Shown piece after piece: positions 1-8,969 of a stretch of 59,596 nucleotides of DNA. The stretch covers positions 1 to 59,596 of the forward strand of contig JAISZB010000036.1 in the NCBI GenBank assembly GCA_031269465.1, given 5' to 3'. The notes beneath the pieces are model-generated. The model searched no databases, was not told where the DNA came from, and worked only from the letters and a program-made list of their open reading frames with translations. The translations under genes were made by a program, and so were the position numbers. Every line of letters begins with the position of its first letter. Position 1 is the first letter of the stretch. This DNA comes from Clostridiales bacterium (lineage in GTDB: Bacteria; Bacillota; Clostridia; Lachnospirales; WQUN01).

Positions 1-501
1 TTCAGAGACGCCGCATTTATGGGGATTATGAGATGGGCTTTCTACAACAGGCTGAAGGCAGAATACGCGGATGCGGGTATGACATACGGCTACATCACAA
101 AGAACACGAGAATCAGAAATGGATTGGAAAAAGATCATGCGGTAGATGCGAGATGCATCAGCGGGAGTCCGCTGGCTGTTCCATCGGATGTAGTTTATAT
201 GCAGAAAGCAGTAAGAAAGCGCAATCGCCAAATCCATAAGGCTGCTATCAACAAGGGCGGAAAGAGGAAGCTGAATCAATCTCCAAAGTATGCATTTGGC
301 TTTCAGCTGTTTGACAAAGTGCAAATGCCGGACGGACGCAAAGGCTTCATCTTCGGGAGGCGATTAAGCGGAAGCTTTGATGTCCGCACGTTGGACGGAG
401 CAAAGCTGTCTGCGGGAATCAGCCGCAAAAAACTCAAGCCTTTAGAGAAGCGCAAAACAATATTGACGGAAAGGAGCATGCGGCTTCCTCCCCATGGCTA
501 A
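1..501 (+). CDS. iscB: IscB-like RNA-guided nuclease, C-terminal part (5' end outside window)
   Basis: The frame is open from base 1 (FRDAAFMGIMRW...), so the gene starts upstream of the window and only about the last 166 residues are visible. The RuvC-III segment is seen as KDHAVDARCISG, with the His and Asp expected in IscB and Cas9 relatives. It is followed by a basic segment (KRNRQIHKA, GGKRK) and the typical IscB tail FGFQLFDKV, FIFGRRLSGSFDVR, ISRKKLKPLE and a terminal LPP. IscB proteins are encoded by IS200/IS605-group elements and use an omega-RNA normally encoded upstream, which would lie outside this window. No partner transposase tnpA is visible. The family call is from recognised sequence; whether the protein is intact and active cannot be judged. 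Confidence 0.85.
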   Translation, partial: FRDAAFMGIMRWAFYNRLKAEYADAGMTYGYITKNTRIRNGLEKDHAVDARCISGSPLAVPSDVVYMQKAVRKRNRQIHKAAINKGGKRKLNQSPKYAFGFQLFDKVQMPDGRKGFIFGRRLSGSFDVRTLDGAKLSAGISRKKLKPLEKRKTILTERSMRLPPHG

Positions 502-728
502 AGGCAGGGGTATCCGCCGCATAACAACTGTGGATGAACGGCAAAGATCTCCGCCGAACAAAAACGATGAACAGCCTATATCGATTTCGGGGATGGAATT
601 CCTCTTATTCATAGACTGACCCAAAATCGGAACTGTCCATGCTCATCGCCTTATAGACTGATATTGGAGGTGTCTTGTTCACCAGCCTCCGCTGAAAAGC
701 TTTATCCGAAATTTCAGGAGGTCTTAAA

Positions 729-1502
729 ATGAGCGCTAGTTATATGAAAGAGGTGAATATTGACGGAATTCACTTTAAAAATGAGATGCGATGGATATGG
801 GTTGCGCCTGTGTCAGTATTTGTCGCGTATATTCTATTTTACTTGTTTTTACAAGTAAAAGCGGCAGCGCTCCAATTTGCCTTAGGCATTGCTTTTTTTT
901 CGGCGGCATTTTTGTTTCTTGCCAATGTCGGAAGCAATATTTCCAAAATCATCAAGAGCCATTCAAAAGCGGCTAAGAAGCAAAGAGGGGCGAAGGGAGA
1001 CTTCAGGCTTGAAATGGCTCATCAGATGCTAAAGCTTGCCTATTTGGGGAAGCTGTGCGCCTTTCCGGTTTCTGCAGCCCTTTTTTTCTGTCTTTTGGAG
1101 AGCCGGGAAATTGCCGATATTGTCTCATCTTTCCCGTCTATATATTTTCTTAATCCGGTCAGCTGGCCTATCATGCTGGCAGGGCGAATTATTCAGACAT
1201 TTCCCACGACTGAATTAAGTGCGGGATTGACGTCGTTTCAGCTTCTTCTCCTGCCGATAATCCTGCCTGCGTCGCTTTTCAACTTAAGCGCGCAGATTCA
1301 CTTGGCTATGGTTAGCAGGCTGAAATGGAGATGGCTTATATTTTCCCTTCCGTTTTTATCATTTCCAGGGTCTGATCTAGCTTTTTGCCTGACAGCGGGC
1401 TTAAGCGCCAGAGGGATAAAAGTGCATATGATTGCAAGCTCCGCAGCAGGAGCCGCCGCGGCTGCGGGAGTCTGCCTGTTGTACTATTTAATGGCGCTTT
1501 GA
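729..1502 (+). CDS. Polytopic membrane protein of unknown function
   Basis: 257 residues with about six hydrophobic segments (residues about 24-46, 48-66, 104-124, 135-155, 168-190, 232-256) and a basic cytoplasmic-looking loop at about 70-95. I do not recognise the family. An AGGAGG ribosome binding site lies 7 bases before the ATG, so the start is well supported. A strong hairpin ending in T-rich sequence follows the stop directly, indicating a single-gene transcript. It lies between the IscB fragment and a convergent giant secreted-protein gene, neither of which suggests a function. Confidence 0.75.
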   Translation: MSASYMKEVNIDGIHFKNEMRWIWVAPVSVFVAYILFYLFLQVKAAALQFALGIAFFSAAFLFLANVGSNISKIIKSHSKAAKKQRGAKGDFRLEMAHQMLKLAYLGKLCAFPVSAALFFCLLESREIADIVSSFPSIYFLNPVSWPIMLAGRIIQTFPTTELSAGLTSFQLLLLPIILPASLFNLSAQIHLAMVSRLKWRWLIFSLPFLSFPGSDLAFCLTAGLSARGIKVHMIASSAAGAAAAAGVCLLYYLMAL

Positions 1503-1506
1503 AAAG

Positions 1507-1555
1507 GAGCAAAAAGAAAGCAAGCTGAAAACATCAGCTTATTTTCTTTTTGCTC
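1507..1555 (+). terminator. Intrinsic terminator after the 729-1502 gene
   Basis: GAGCAAAAAGAAA (1507-1519) pairs with TTTCTTTTTGCTC (1543-1555), and an inner AAGCTG/CAGCTT stem closes a 7-base loop. T-rich sequence follows, and the structure could work in both directions. Confidence 0.85.
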
Positions 1556-1608
1556 TTTTTCAAAGCGCGCGGTTTTCAGGCTGTACCGACCGATTTGCAA
1601 GCGAATGC

Positions 1609-1876
1609 ATACTGATTTGCATTGAAAGCACCTATTTTGGAGCTTGACTGTCCACTGCCGCTGACATTCTTAAATGCATGAATTCAGCGCTTCCAAGATG
1701 AGAAATGCAGATATACCGCTTTTCATCAAATGTTACTTTTTTGGAGCTTGATTATCCATTGAAGCCTGTATAATCAAGCTCCAAAAAAGATAATTTTACA
1801 TGAAAAGCAGTATATCAATCGCGCTAGCTGTATAATCAAGCTCCAAAACAGGCGGTTTCCTATGCGAATCAGTATA
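1609..1876. repeat. PAL-A palindromic element, older-type copy split by a second copy
   Basis: Left half ATACTGATTTGCAT...TTGGAGCTTGACTGTCC and right half ...GTATAATCAAGCTCC...GAATCAGTATA form one palindromic repeat. It is interrupted at GATA/TCAATC by the copy at 1712-1814. The left half contains an extra loop (GACATTCTTAAATG-like) shared with the copy at 21497-21621. Confidence 0.85.
1712..1814. repeat. PAL-A element nested inside another PAL-A
   Basis: Younger-type ends TATACCGCTTTTCAT...ATGAAAAGCAGTATA. The centre is shortened (CCATTGAAGCCTGTATAATC). TA on both sides fits a TA target duplication. Confidence 0.88.
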
Positions 1877-1941
1877 TGTTTAGGCCTTTCCCATGCGCGT
1901 CAATTCAGCGCCGCGCCATAAAATCGGTTTCGAGCGCAAGC

Positions 1942-4900
1942 CTAAACGTCCAACTCAAACAAAAGCTCGAGGATGAACTTGGGCCTTGAATGATATTTTG
2001 TGAAAACTCCTTCATACCGACCGTTTATCATAAAGCTGAAGGCGCCGTTTTGCTCTTGGAAGGTTCCTAAAGGCTGATTGCTTGCTCCTGAACCTGAACT
2101 GAAAAGCGCTATGTCTGATGGGGGAGCGCCTCCAGTTATTTTCATAATCAGGCTGAGATCCTGGAGTTCAGGTAGCGGCAGACTCTCAGCGCTGGGATTG
2201 AATGAGGCAATAGAAACTCTGACTGGATAAGCGGAGAGATTAGTCACCTGGTATTCGGGGGATGTCACATCTCCTGCGTTGGACTGAAAGGCGGCGAAAA
2301 TAATCTTTACAGGAACTGTGGCGGTTATCGTCGGATCCTTGAAGGCATACTTGTTAACAAGCGATGTCGAATCGCCTTCCGAATTTGATATAAAGGCGCC
2401 TATATCATACTCTACGTCCGGTTCCAAACCAACGATGCTTCCTGAGAAAACGCCTGCGTCTTCATCCAAGCTCCATCCCGGGGACATGATGCCGTTATCT
2501 CTTATAAGTATAGTCTGCCGGTCGACGGAGACAGTTATTATATCTATTCCGATATTCCCGACAACATAAGAGAAGCTGAAAGGCACAGACAATACTGGCG
2601 GGGCGTTGGAGCCTGCGGGGTTGGCAACCCAGGAGGCTATTCCCGCGTCGGCTGCCAGTATTTTAGGTCTGGTCGAGAAGGAAAGAGGCAGGGAAATAGG
2701 TTCACCGCCTGGCATTTCGTCTGTTGAGAGATATGCCTGCGCATAGTGGAGAGTGTTCGGTTGAAGGCCTGTGACGCTCCTTAAAATAGTTGAAGGCGTC
2801 AGCGACATATCAGATGCGCCCCATGATAAAGTGCTTTCTCTGCTTGCCTGGGCAAGCGCGGGCCAGTAGTCTATCCGGCCTGAAACATTGTTACCCATTA
2901 TGCGGGTAATGCTTAGCAGTGACAAGTACGCTTCCGTTTCTGTTTTCGTGTTGAGAGAAAGATTATCTATGAATCGCGCTTGAGACGCATGCACTGAGTT
3001 TTTTGAATTCAAGCCAAGTGTCAAAGCGTCCGCATCCAAGGTTGCGATATATCTTGTAGGCAAATTCTGAGTCTCCTCCAGATAAACCGAGTCGGTTGAG
3101 GATGAGCCTCCTGTGGTGTACGCAAATGCTTTGTAGCCAGAGGGCAGTTCAATCCTATGCTCAGGCGATGATTGGCTTGCTGCAACTGTGAGGGGCTCTA
3201 TGTGACTGTAAAATGATGGAAATATAGCGTTTACAAAAAAGCCGTCGCCGGATATGCTGTTTGATTGTATAGCCGCAATGCTGTAAGTCATGCCAGAGTC
3301 ATCGGCGTACCATCCGGGAGAGTAGGCTTTTATATGCGAAGCGGCCCCGATTTCTACGTTTCCGGTAAAGTTTTTTCCTCCAATCCCAGCTGAAGGCAGC
3401 GTGGAGGCTATTGCCGACGCGGCGACTGTTCCCGACAAAATGTTGATATTTCCGGTATAGGTTCCACCGCTGCCAGAACCTATGCCAGAGCCTCCTTCAC
3501 CGCCAGAGGCAGTTACAGTAGGGTTGCCGGAGATGAGAATGTCTCCGAAGTCGCTAAATTCTCCGCTTCCGATGCCTGCGGCGAAAGTTCCTCCGGTTGC
3601 CGTCACTCGCGCCGAACCGGAAATTGCGACGCTTCCTCCCGCCGGGCTTTCATGGCCGCTTCCGATGCCGGCGCCGCCTGCTCCGCCTGTAGCATAGACC
3701 TCGGCCGATTCTGAGATGGCAATGCCGCCAGCTTGGCTGTTTTCTCCGGAACCGATGCCCGCGCCCAAATTTTCGCTTTCTGCGGTGACTTTGGAATCGC
3801 CAGAAATGGAAATGTCGCCTCCGGTCTCTCCCTTGCCGCTTCCGATTCCGGCGGCGCCTCTGCCTCCCATTGCTTGAACTTCGGCGTCTCCCTCTATGAC
3901 GACATAGCCGGAGCCAATCACCCTTATTCCTGGGGAGCCTTGAACGCTGTCAGAAATGTTTGAAGCATTGACGAAGGCGTTGCCTGAAATTGTTATCCTA
4001 TCGTTTTTGGTGCCTATTCCGGCTCCTATGCCATCACCCCTCGAGATGATTTGGCCGCCGGAGATTGATATCGTAGAATAAACCGAGTCGTCGTCGCTAT
4101 AAATCCATATGCCGCCTATACCGGTTCCGCCGGGTAGGGTTGAGCTATTTATGATGCCGCTATTTATGATGCCGCCGGAGATCTCTATATTTACCGGGCA
4201 AGAATTATATCCGCCGCCTATCCCGCTGCCGTAGGATCCGCCCGAGATGTAGAAGAATCCGCCTGATATCGCAATCTCTCCAGAAGCATAGCGCGACGAG
4301 TTGCTTCCAACGCCTATGCCCGCAGCGTAATCAGCCCAGGCGATCGAGATGATTATTGGAGAGCTGTCGCCGCCGCTGATATCCAATTTTTTTAAGGGAG
4401 AATTAGAACCGCTTCCGATGCCGGCGCCGCCGTTCTCGCTGCGGGCATAGATTTCTCCGCCGCTGATTATGATTTCATCAACGGATGCCTCCTCAGCGCC
4501 GCTTCCGATGCCAGCGCCGGCATAGCCGAAAGCATTGATTACTCCGGCTGTGATTTCAACTTTGTCTAATTTTCCGGCATATCCGCTCCCAATGCCGGAA
4601 TGCCCTCGCACTTTCACATTTCCTCCGGAAATTGAGATTGTCCCGCCGGTTGAGTTGCTTCCGCCTCCTATTCCGGCGGCGTCTCCGGGATCGGATTCTT
4701 CATTCACTTCACCGGCTGTCACTATGCCTCCGCTGATTTTGATGCTTCCGCAGGACGCATTCGCCTGGCCGCCGATTGCGGCCGCATTGTTGCTTAATGC
4801 TGGAGTAGTCTTGGAGTTTAATGTTACAACATCGCCGGAAATATCTATGGAGGTATTGCTTCCGTCGTATCCTCCTCCGACTCCTGGCGAATTAATGCCT

Positions 4901-5817
4901 CCTACAGCGTTTATCGTTCCGCCTTCAAGCTTTATGCTTCCTGATGAAGCCAAGTTCGCATTCGCCCCAATGCCAGCCCCGCTGTAGCCGCCTTCCGCCG
5001 TTAGGGTATTGTCTCGGCCGCTGGATTTTATTGTGAGGCTTCCGCCTTCTCTTACTTCCAGAGCTGAGTAGTCTGTTGCGCCGCGAAGGTAGCTATCGCC
5101 TTTAAGGTGCATCACAACTGATGCTCCGCCCGCTACCGCTATAGCGGCGCCTGTACTCCTGCTGGCGTCTAGGACGACGTTGTTTAGCAAAACATCAGTG
5201 ACGACTCCTTGGCGGAAAATTATATTCTCGATTTCAACTGAAGCCGACCTTATTTCATAGATGTGTTCCGAGGCATATTCCTCGAATACGATTCTGTTGT
5301 TATATACAGTAAACCCGCTGCCTGATAAGATATGCTTGCTCAGATCTATTAATATCCTCCCGTCATAGATCTCATCGTGGGTGGAAACACTGGGAGGACC
5401 ACCGTTTAACAAGAGGTCTTCATAGTCCATTCCCACATTAACATTCAAAAAATTCGCTTCGTCGATGACATCCAGAGCCATTGCGCTTAAAGGATCATCT
5501 TCAGGAGGATTGATGCTGTCAAGTTCATTGAAGGGATTGGAACTGCTTCCTTCCTCATCCTTTTTATCTTCAAATTCTTCAGCTTCATTATTAGCTTGCT
5601 CATCTGCTGGAGCGCTTTCAAGTCCATCGGATGCAAATAGGCCTTCCGGGGAAGAGATCGTATTGGGGATTTCTGAATAAATTGCGGTTGAATCCCCAGA
5701 ATCCTCATTTTCCGCTGATTGACTGTCCAGAGCAAACGCAATAGGCAGCGGCAGCAACAGCAAAAGGAGGATTAGCCATAAAAGCTTAAGTGATGGTTTA
5801 CTTTGCCTTTTTATCAT
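1942..5817 (-). CDS. Giant secreted glycine-rich repeat protein (probable beta-helix)
   Basis: 1291 residues. A signal peptide (basic start, long Leu/Pro hydrophobic run ending IAFA-LDSQ) is followed by an acidic, Ser/Glu-rich linker (about residues 35-110). The core (about 270-840) is about 18 imperfect units of roughly 30 residues built on GAGIGSG, an ISISG strand and VTATGG. Such repeats in clostridial surface proteins are thought to form right-handed parallel beta-helices; that fold is an inference. The C-terminal third has three Ig- or fibronectin-like stretches ending LELLFELDV. No LPXTG sorting signal, SLH or cell-wall-binding repeat is visible, so the protein may be released. A GGAGAGG ribosome binding site lies about 9 bases before the ATG. 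The gene appears monocistronic. Confidence 0.85.
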   Translation of the reverse strand: MIKRQSKPSLKLLWLILLLLLLPLPIAFALDSQSAENEDSGDSTAIYSEIPNTISSPEGLFASDGLESAPADEQANNEAEEFEDKKDEEGSSSNPFNELDSINPPEDDPLSAMALDVIDEANFLNVNVGMDYEDLLLNGGPPSVSTHDEIYDGRILIDLSKHILSGSGFTVYNNRIVFEEYASEHIYEIRSASVEIENIIFRQGVVTDVLLNNVVLDASRSTGAAIAVAGGASVVMHLKGDSYLRGATDYSALEVREGGSLTIKSSGRDNTLTAEGGYSGAGIGANANLASSGSIKLEGGTINAVGGINSPGVGGGYDGSNTSIDISGDVVTLNSKTTPALSNNAAAIGGQANASCGSIKISGGIVTAGEVNEESDPGDAAGIGGGSNSTGGTISISGGNVKVRGHSGIGSGYAGKLDKVEITAGVINAFGYAGAGIGSGAEEASVDEIIISGGEIYARSENGGAGIGSGSNSPLKKLDISGGDSSPIIISIAWADYAAGIGVGSNSSRYASGEIAISGGFFYISGGSYGSGIGGGYNSCPVNIEISGGIINSGIINSSTLPGGTGIGGIWIYSDDDSVYSTISISGGQIISRGDGIGAGIGTKNDRITISGNAFVNASNISDSVQGSPGIRVIGSGYVVIEGDAEVQAMGGRGAAGIGSGKGETGGDISISGDSKVTAESENLGAGIGSGENSQAGGIAISESAEVYATGGAGGAGIGSGHESPAGGSVAISGSARVTATGGTFAAGIGSGEFSDFGDILISGNPTVTASGGEGGSGIGSGSGGTYTGNINILSGTVAASAIASTLPSAGIGGKNFTGNVEIGAASHIKAYSPGWYADDSGMTYSIAAIQSNSISGDGFFVNAIFPSFYSHIEPLTVAASQSSPEHRIELPSGYKAFAYTTGGSSSTDSVYLEETQNLPTRYIATLDADALTLGLNSKNSVHASQARFIDNLSLNTKTETEAYLSLLSITRIMGNNVSGRIDYWPALAQASRESTLSWGASDMSLTPSTILRSVTGLQPNTLHYAQAYLSTDEMPGGEPISLPLSFSTRPKILAADAGIASWVANPAGSNAPPVLSVPFSFSYVVGNIGIDIITVSVDRQTILIRDNGIMSPGWSLDEDAGVFSGSIVGLEPDVEYDIGAFISNSEGDSTSLVNKYAFKDPTITATVPVKIIFAAFQSNAGDVTSPEYQVTNLSAYPVRVSIASFNPSAESLPLPELQDLSLIMKITGGAPPSDIALFSSGSGASNQPLGTFQEQNGAFSFMINGRYEGVFTKYHSRPKFILELLFELDV

Positions 5818-6004
5818 TGCTTAGCACCTCTCCATCTAATACGCCGATGCGCAATTTACTGCAATGCTTTTTCAGATCGACTTTAGAAGCATAAGCGTAC
5901 AATCAATCTAAAAAATAGCAGTCGACATCGCACTGGTATGAATCACTTGGAAAATCTGCCGCAGGTATGCCAACGAGCAGTAAAAAGAAAAAATTAGCGC
6001 TCTA

Positions 6005-6136
6005 TGTACTGATTTGCATATGAAAGTTCCTATTTTGAAGCTTGACTGTCTACTTTCAAGGTGCGATTGGTATCGGCATTTCGCGCTTGCTGTACGCAAG
6101 CTCCAAAATAGGCGGGTTCATATGCAAATCAGTATA
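6005..6136. repeat. PAL-A element (older type)
   Basis: GTACTGATTTGCATATG start, TGAAGCTTGACTGTC arm, GCAAGCTCCAAAATAGG arm, CAAATCAGTATA end, about 132 bp. It lies upstream of the giant secreted-protein gene. Confidence 0.8.
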
Positions 6137-6494
6137 TATGCTAAATAGAATCATATGGGGAATTAGAATGCTTATTCTAGTGTTTTGCGGGAGTATTGGG
6201 AACAAGCCTGCTTCATAGACATCCTGAAGCCTTAGCTTCTATATTGATGAACAGTCAATGCGCCGCTTTAGGGGTTGGATTATCCGCTTTAGCATTGCAT
6301 CATTCAAACCGGAAGGTTCCAATAGGCTTTAGTATAAGCGAGCATCAATATATTTGAAGGGTTTCATTATCTATATCGTACTGAATGTCGAAAATCCTTA
6401 GCGGTAAAATAAACCAGCAGCTTAAGGGGGCTATGCCGACGCAAATGGGGTTTGCGCTCATTGGCCAGTCAAGCAAGTCATGCTGTTGCGGGAA
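6137..6494. other. Intergenic stretch without a recognisable gene
   Basis: No open frame with family features and no clear RNA structure is visible here. Confidence 0.5.
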
Positions 6495-6568
6495 ATGCTG
6501 ATTTGCACATGAAGTTCCTATCTTTGATTCTGAACGCCGGTATAATCAAGCTCCAAATCGGTGCATCG
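6495..6568. repeat. Degenerate, shortened PAL-A element
   Basis: ATGCTGATTTGCACATG left end and GTATAATCAAGCTCCAAATCGG right arm remain; the centre is deleted. Confidence 0.6.
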
Positions 6569-6594
6569 GCAGCGCGCAGGAAAATGGCAAAAAT

Positions 6595-6623
6595 AAAAAA
6601 GCTGAGCGAGGCTCAGCTTTTTT
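6595..6623 (-). terminator. Intrinsic terminator of the 5'-nucleotidase gene
   Basis: GCTGAGC-gag-GCTCAGC stem flanked by A6 and T6. It lies 9 bases past the stop of the gene ending at 6632 and can act on either strand. Confidence 0.9.
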
Positions 6624-6631
6624 ATGCAGTA

Positions 6632-8386
6632 TCAGGGAATAAGCAACACATCTCCGGGATAAATGATGTATGGAGATGAGATGTTGTTTATCTTTGCGAT
6701 GTCAGTCCATTTGACATTCAATTTTTCCGCGATTTTTATAAGATAGTCGCCTTTTTCGACTGTGTAGTCTTTGGCAGGCTCTGCGGATGGCTCCGTTTCG
6801 GGAGGCGGTGTCGGCGTTGGAGACGCAGCCGCTGCTTCCACGGGTTCGGCAACGACGGCAACAGCCTTGTCTACCAGCCTTCCCATCTTTATTTTAGTGA
6901 AGTCTATGCCTTTATTGATGTAGTCTATGAGAGCCTCGTCAAGAGCGTTGTATGATATGGACTTCTTTCCCACAAACATAGTGTAGTTGTCGCCGCCAGC
7001 CGCCATGAAGTCGTTGACTGCGACAGTATACGTCTTTTCAGGGGCAACGGTTTCGCCGCTGTCCAGAGTTATGGACAAGACTCTGCTTCCGACATCCTTT
7101 GAAGAATCGTAAGCGACGCTGGCGCCGCCGATTTGAGACAAATGAGCGGCAACGGCGGGTGCGTTGTCAACGCCGTGCTCGATCGCCGCAATTAAGTCCG
7201 CGCCCGTAACTTCAATTGTGACTATGAAGTTTCCAAACGGAAGGACATTGAGCACATCGCCTTTGGTAATCGGGCCTGCTTCAATTGAGGCGCGCACGCC
7301 TCCGCCGTTTTCAATGGAGACATCGGCGCCTGTCGCGTCAATCATCGCGGCCGTTATGAGATTTGTAAGATTGGTTTCCTTCGCTCTAACATTCTCGCGC
7401 TCGCCTTCAAGCTTGACGGGGGTTGTCCCTATGACCAGGGATGCGATTTCTTTGTTCTTTTCGTTAAGGCTGTCGATAAGGGCGGATACCGCCTCGTCGG
7501 AGGCCAGATCGCTTGACTCCGCCGTTTCTTCCGTGGGAGTTTCAAGGAGTTCAGCGGTTTTATCCACTACTTTCTTATCCTTTAGGTATATTCTTACTAT
7601 GCCTATGTTGTTTAAGTATTCGCCGGTTTGAGCGATAAGGGTTCCGTTTTCCAATTTGCCTTCTTCAAGGACTGTATGGCTGTGCCCGTCAATCAGAACA
7701 TCGATGCCGTCAACAGCCGCAACAGCGTCGCTTCTCTCGTCCGCTGCGGTTTCTTCGTCAAGGCCCAGGTGGCCGATTCCCACGATGACATCCGCGCCTT
7801 GCCCCTTAAGAGAAGCTACTTCAGCCGCCGCAACAGTGGCCGGCTTTTCAAAGTCATAGCCTTCAACGTTTTTAGGATTGGTTTTAGTGACTGTCTCAGG
7901 GGTGGACAAACCGAATAATCCGAGCTTTACTCCCGCAATCTCAATGACGTCGTCTTTGGCGAAAGCCGCCTCCTTTGTGTCAGACTTGACTACATTAGCT
8001 GAGAGAAGCTTGAAGCTCATGTCTTTTTCAAGCTCTAAAAGCCTCGATATGCCATAGTTGAAGTCATGGTTGCCAGGCGCCATGTAGTTGTACCCGACCA
8101 GATTCATGATGTCAACTATTGTTTCGCCGCGAGAAATGGTGGCTAGAGGTTGGCCGTGAAGGTCGTCCCCCGCCGAAATGAGGATTACGTTCTCACCATC
8201 AGCCTTCAGTTTCTTAAGCAATGACGCCAGATATACATCTCCGTCGACTCTGGAATGGACATCGTTGGTGTGAAGAATCGTAATTACGGCGTCATGCTCC
8301 GCAGGCGCCGCAAAGACTGTGATGTGGATGCTTAGAACCATGATTGCGGACAGCAGCATAGCTGCCGCCTTGGTGAATCTCTTCAT
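6632..8386 (-). CDS. Secreted 5'-nucleotidase / 2',3'-cyclic phosphodiesterase with LysM domain
   Basis: 584 residues from the chosen ATG, which has AGGGAGGA 11 bases upstream and starts a clear signal peptide (MKRFTKAAAML...VFAAPAEH). The longer frame to 8437 adds 17 unsupported residues. The metallophosphoesterase domain carries ILHTNDVHS, SAGDDLHG, GNHDFNYG and GHSHT, the metal-binding motifs of the UshA/YfkN family. The 5'-nucleotidase C-terminal substrate domain shows ENGGGVRASI, GDVLNVLPFGN and AAGGDNYTMF. A Pro/Glu linker leads to a C-terminal LysM (YTVEKGDYLIKIAEKL...), which should bind peptidoglycan and hold the enzyme at the wall. Expected role: release of nucleosides and phosphate from extracellular nucleotides. 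Monocistronic. Confidence 0.93.
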   Translation of the reverse strand: MKRFTKAAAMLLSAIMVLSIHITVFAAPAEHDAVITILHTNDVHSRVDGDVYLASLLKKLKADGENVILISAGDDLHGQPLATISRGETIVDIMNLVGYNYMAPGNHDFNYGISRLLELEKDMSFKLLSANVVKSDTKEAAFAKDDVIEIAGVKLGLFGLSTPETVTKTNPKNVEGYDFEKPATVAAAEVASLKGQGADVIVGIGHLGLDEETAADERSDAVAAVDGIDVLIDGHSHTVLEEGKLENGTLIAQTGEYLNNIGIVRIYLKDKKVVDKTAELLETPTEETAESSDLASDEAVSALIDSLNEKNKEIASLVIGTTPVKLEGERENVRAKETNLTNLITAAMIDATGADVSIENGGGVRASIEAGPITKGDVLNVLPFGNFIVTIEVTGADLIAAIEHGVDNAPAVAAHLSQIGGASVAYDSSKDVGSRVLSITLDSGETVAPEKTYTVAVNDFMAAGGDNYTMFVGKKSISYNALDEALIDYINKGIDFTKIKMGRLVDKAVAVVAEPVEAAAASPTPTPPPETEPSAEPAKDYTVEKGDYLIKIAEKLNVKWTDIAKINNISSPYIIYPGDVLLIP

Positions 8387-8651
8387 AAAGCAACAATCCT
8401 CCCTGTGTTTAAAACGCGTTCTTCCCGGAAGCCTCAACTGCCCAGGCTATCCGATGCGCGTCGGACGACGCTTTCATAATCGGAGACGATGAAGCGCGGT
8501 CACTGTTTTGCCGATGAGCGTCAATTCAGACGAAACTCGAAGAATAAATGGTTATCGCTTTATTAGCGATGCTCATCATTTTCCTAGATTTTGAAAACGG
8601 TATAATCTAGGCTCTCCATTGATGATGTGTGGGTTAACGCAAAGTTAAGGC

Positions 8652-8804
8652 CTGAAGAGTTAAAAGCTCTCGAATCCAAATAGAGATAAACATTGATTTT
8701 ACGCCGTTTTTAGTTTTTAGCTCTTCTATTTGACGCTTAATGAAGAACGGCTCAAATCAAGGATTTTGATGGATCAACTGTGAGAACTTTTAAATCTCCA
8801 GCAA
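8652..8804. repeat. REP-B repeat, copy 1
   Basis: About 150 bp, alignable base for base with 27040-27187. Shared parts include AACATTGATTTTACGC, GGCTCAAATCAAGGATTTTG-like sequence and GATCAACTGTGAGAA. The ends are inverted (GAGTTAAAAGCTC against CTTTTAAATCTCC). Confidence 0.8.
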
Positions 8805-8807
8805 GGC

Positions 8808-8861
8808 ATACTGATTTTCATATAAAATTACCTTTAGGAGCATTGAATGAAAATCGGTATA
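8808..8861. repeat. Internally deleted short PAL-A element
   Basis: ATACTGATTTTCATATAAA start and GAATGAAAATCGGTATA end with only about 20 bp between them. It directly abuts the REP-B copy. Confidence 0.75.
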
Positions 8862-8869
8862 GGATTATC

Positions 8870-8969
8870 CCAGTGCTGTCGCTCTTAATTGCGCAATATG
8901 CTTTTAGCCTGTGAAATGCTTAATTGTAGCCAAATAGGACTGTTGCGCATTTAAGACTGTCTGCACTAG
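8870..8969. repeat. REP-C repeat, copy 1
   Basis: 100 bp. It matches the reverse complement of 52059-52158 (ATGCTTTTAGCC, AATGCTTAATTGTAGCC, AAATAGGACTGT). Terminal inverted repeats are about 25 bp: AGTGCTGTCGCTCTTAATTG against CTAGTGCAGACAGTCTTAAA. Confidence 0.8.

Noticed and set aside
3482..4987. Several open frames on the plus strand rich in Pro and Met
   Set aside because: They are antisense shadows of the glycine-rich repeat gene; composition simply mirrors its GGN/TCN codons.
5908..6099. 63-residue minus-strand frame
   Set aside because: It is read through a PAL-A element and has no family features.
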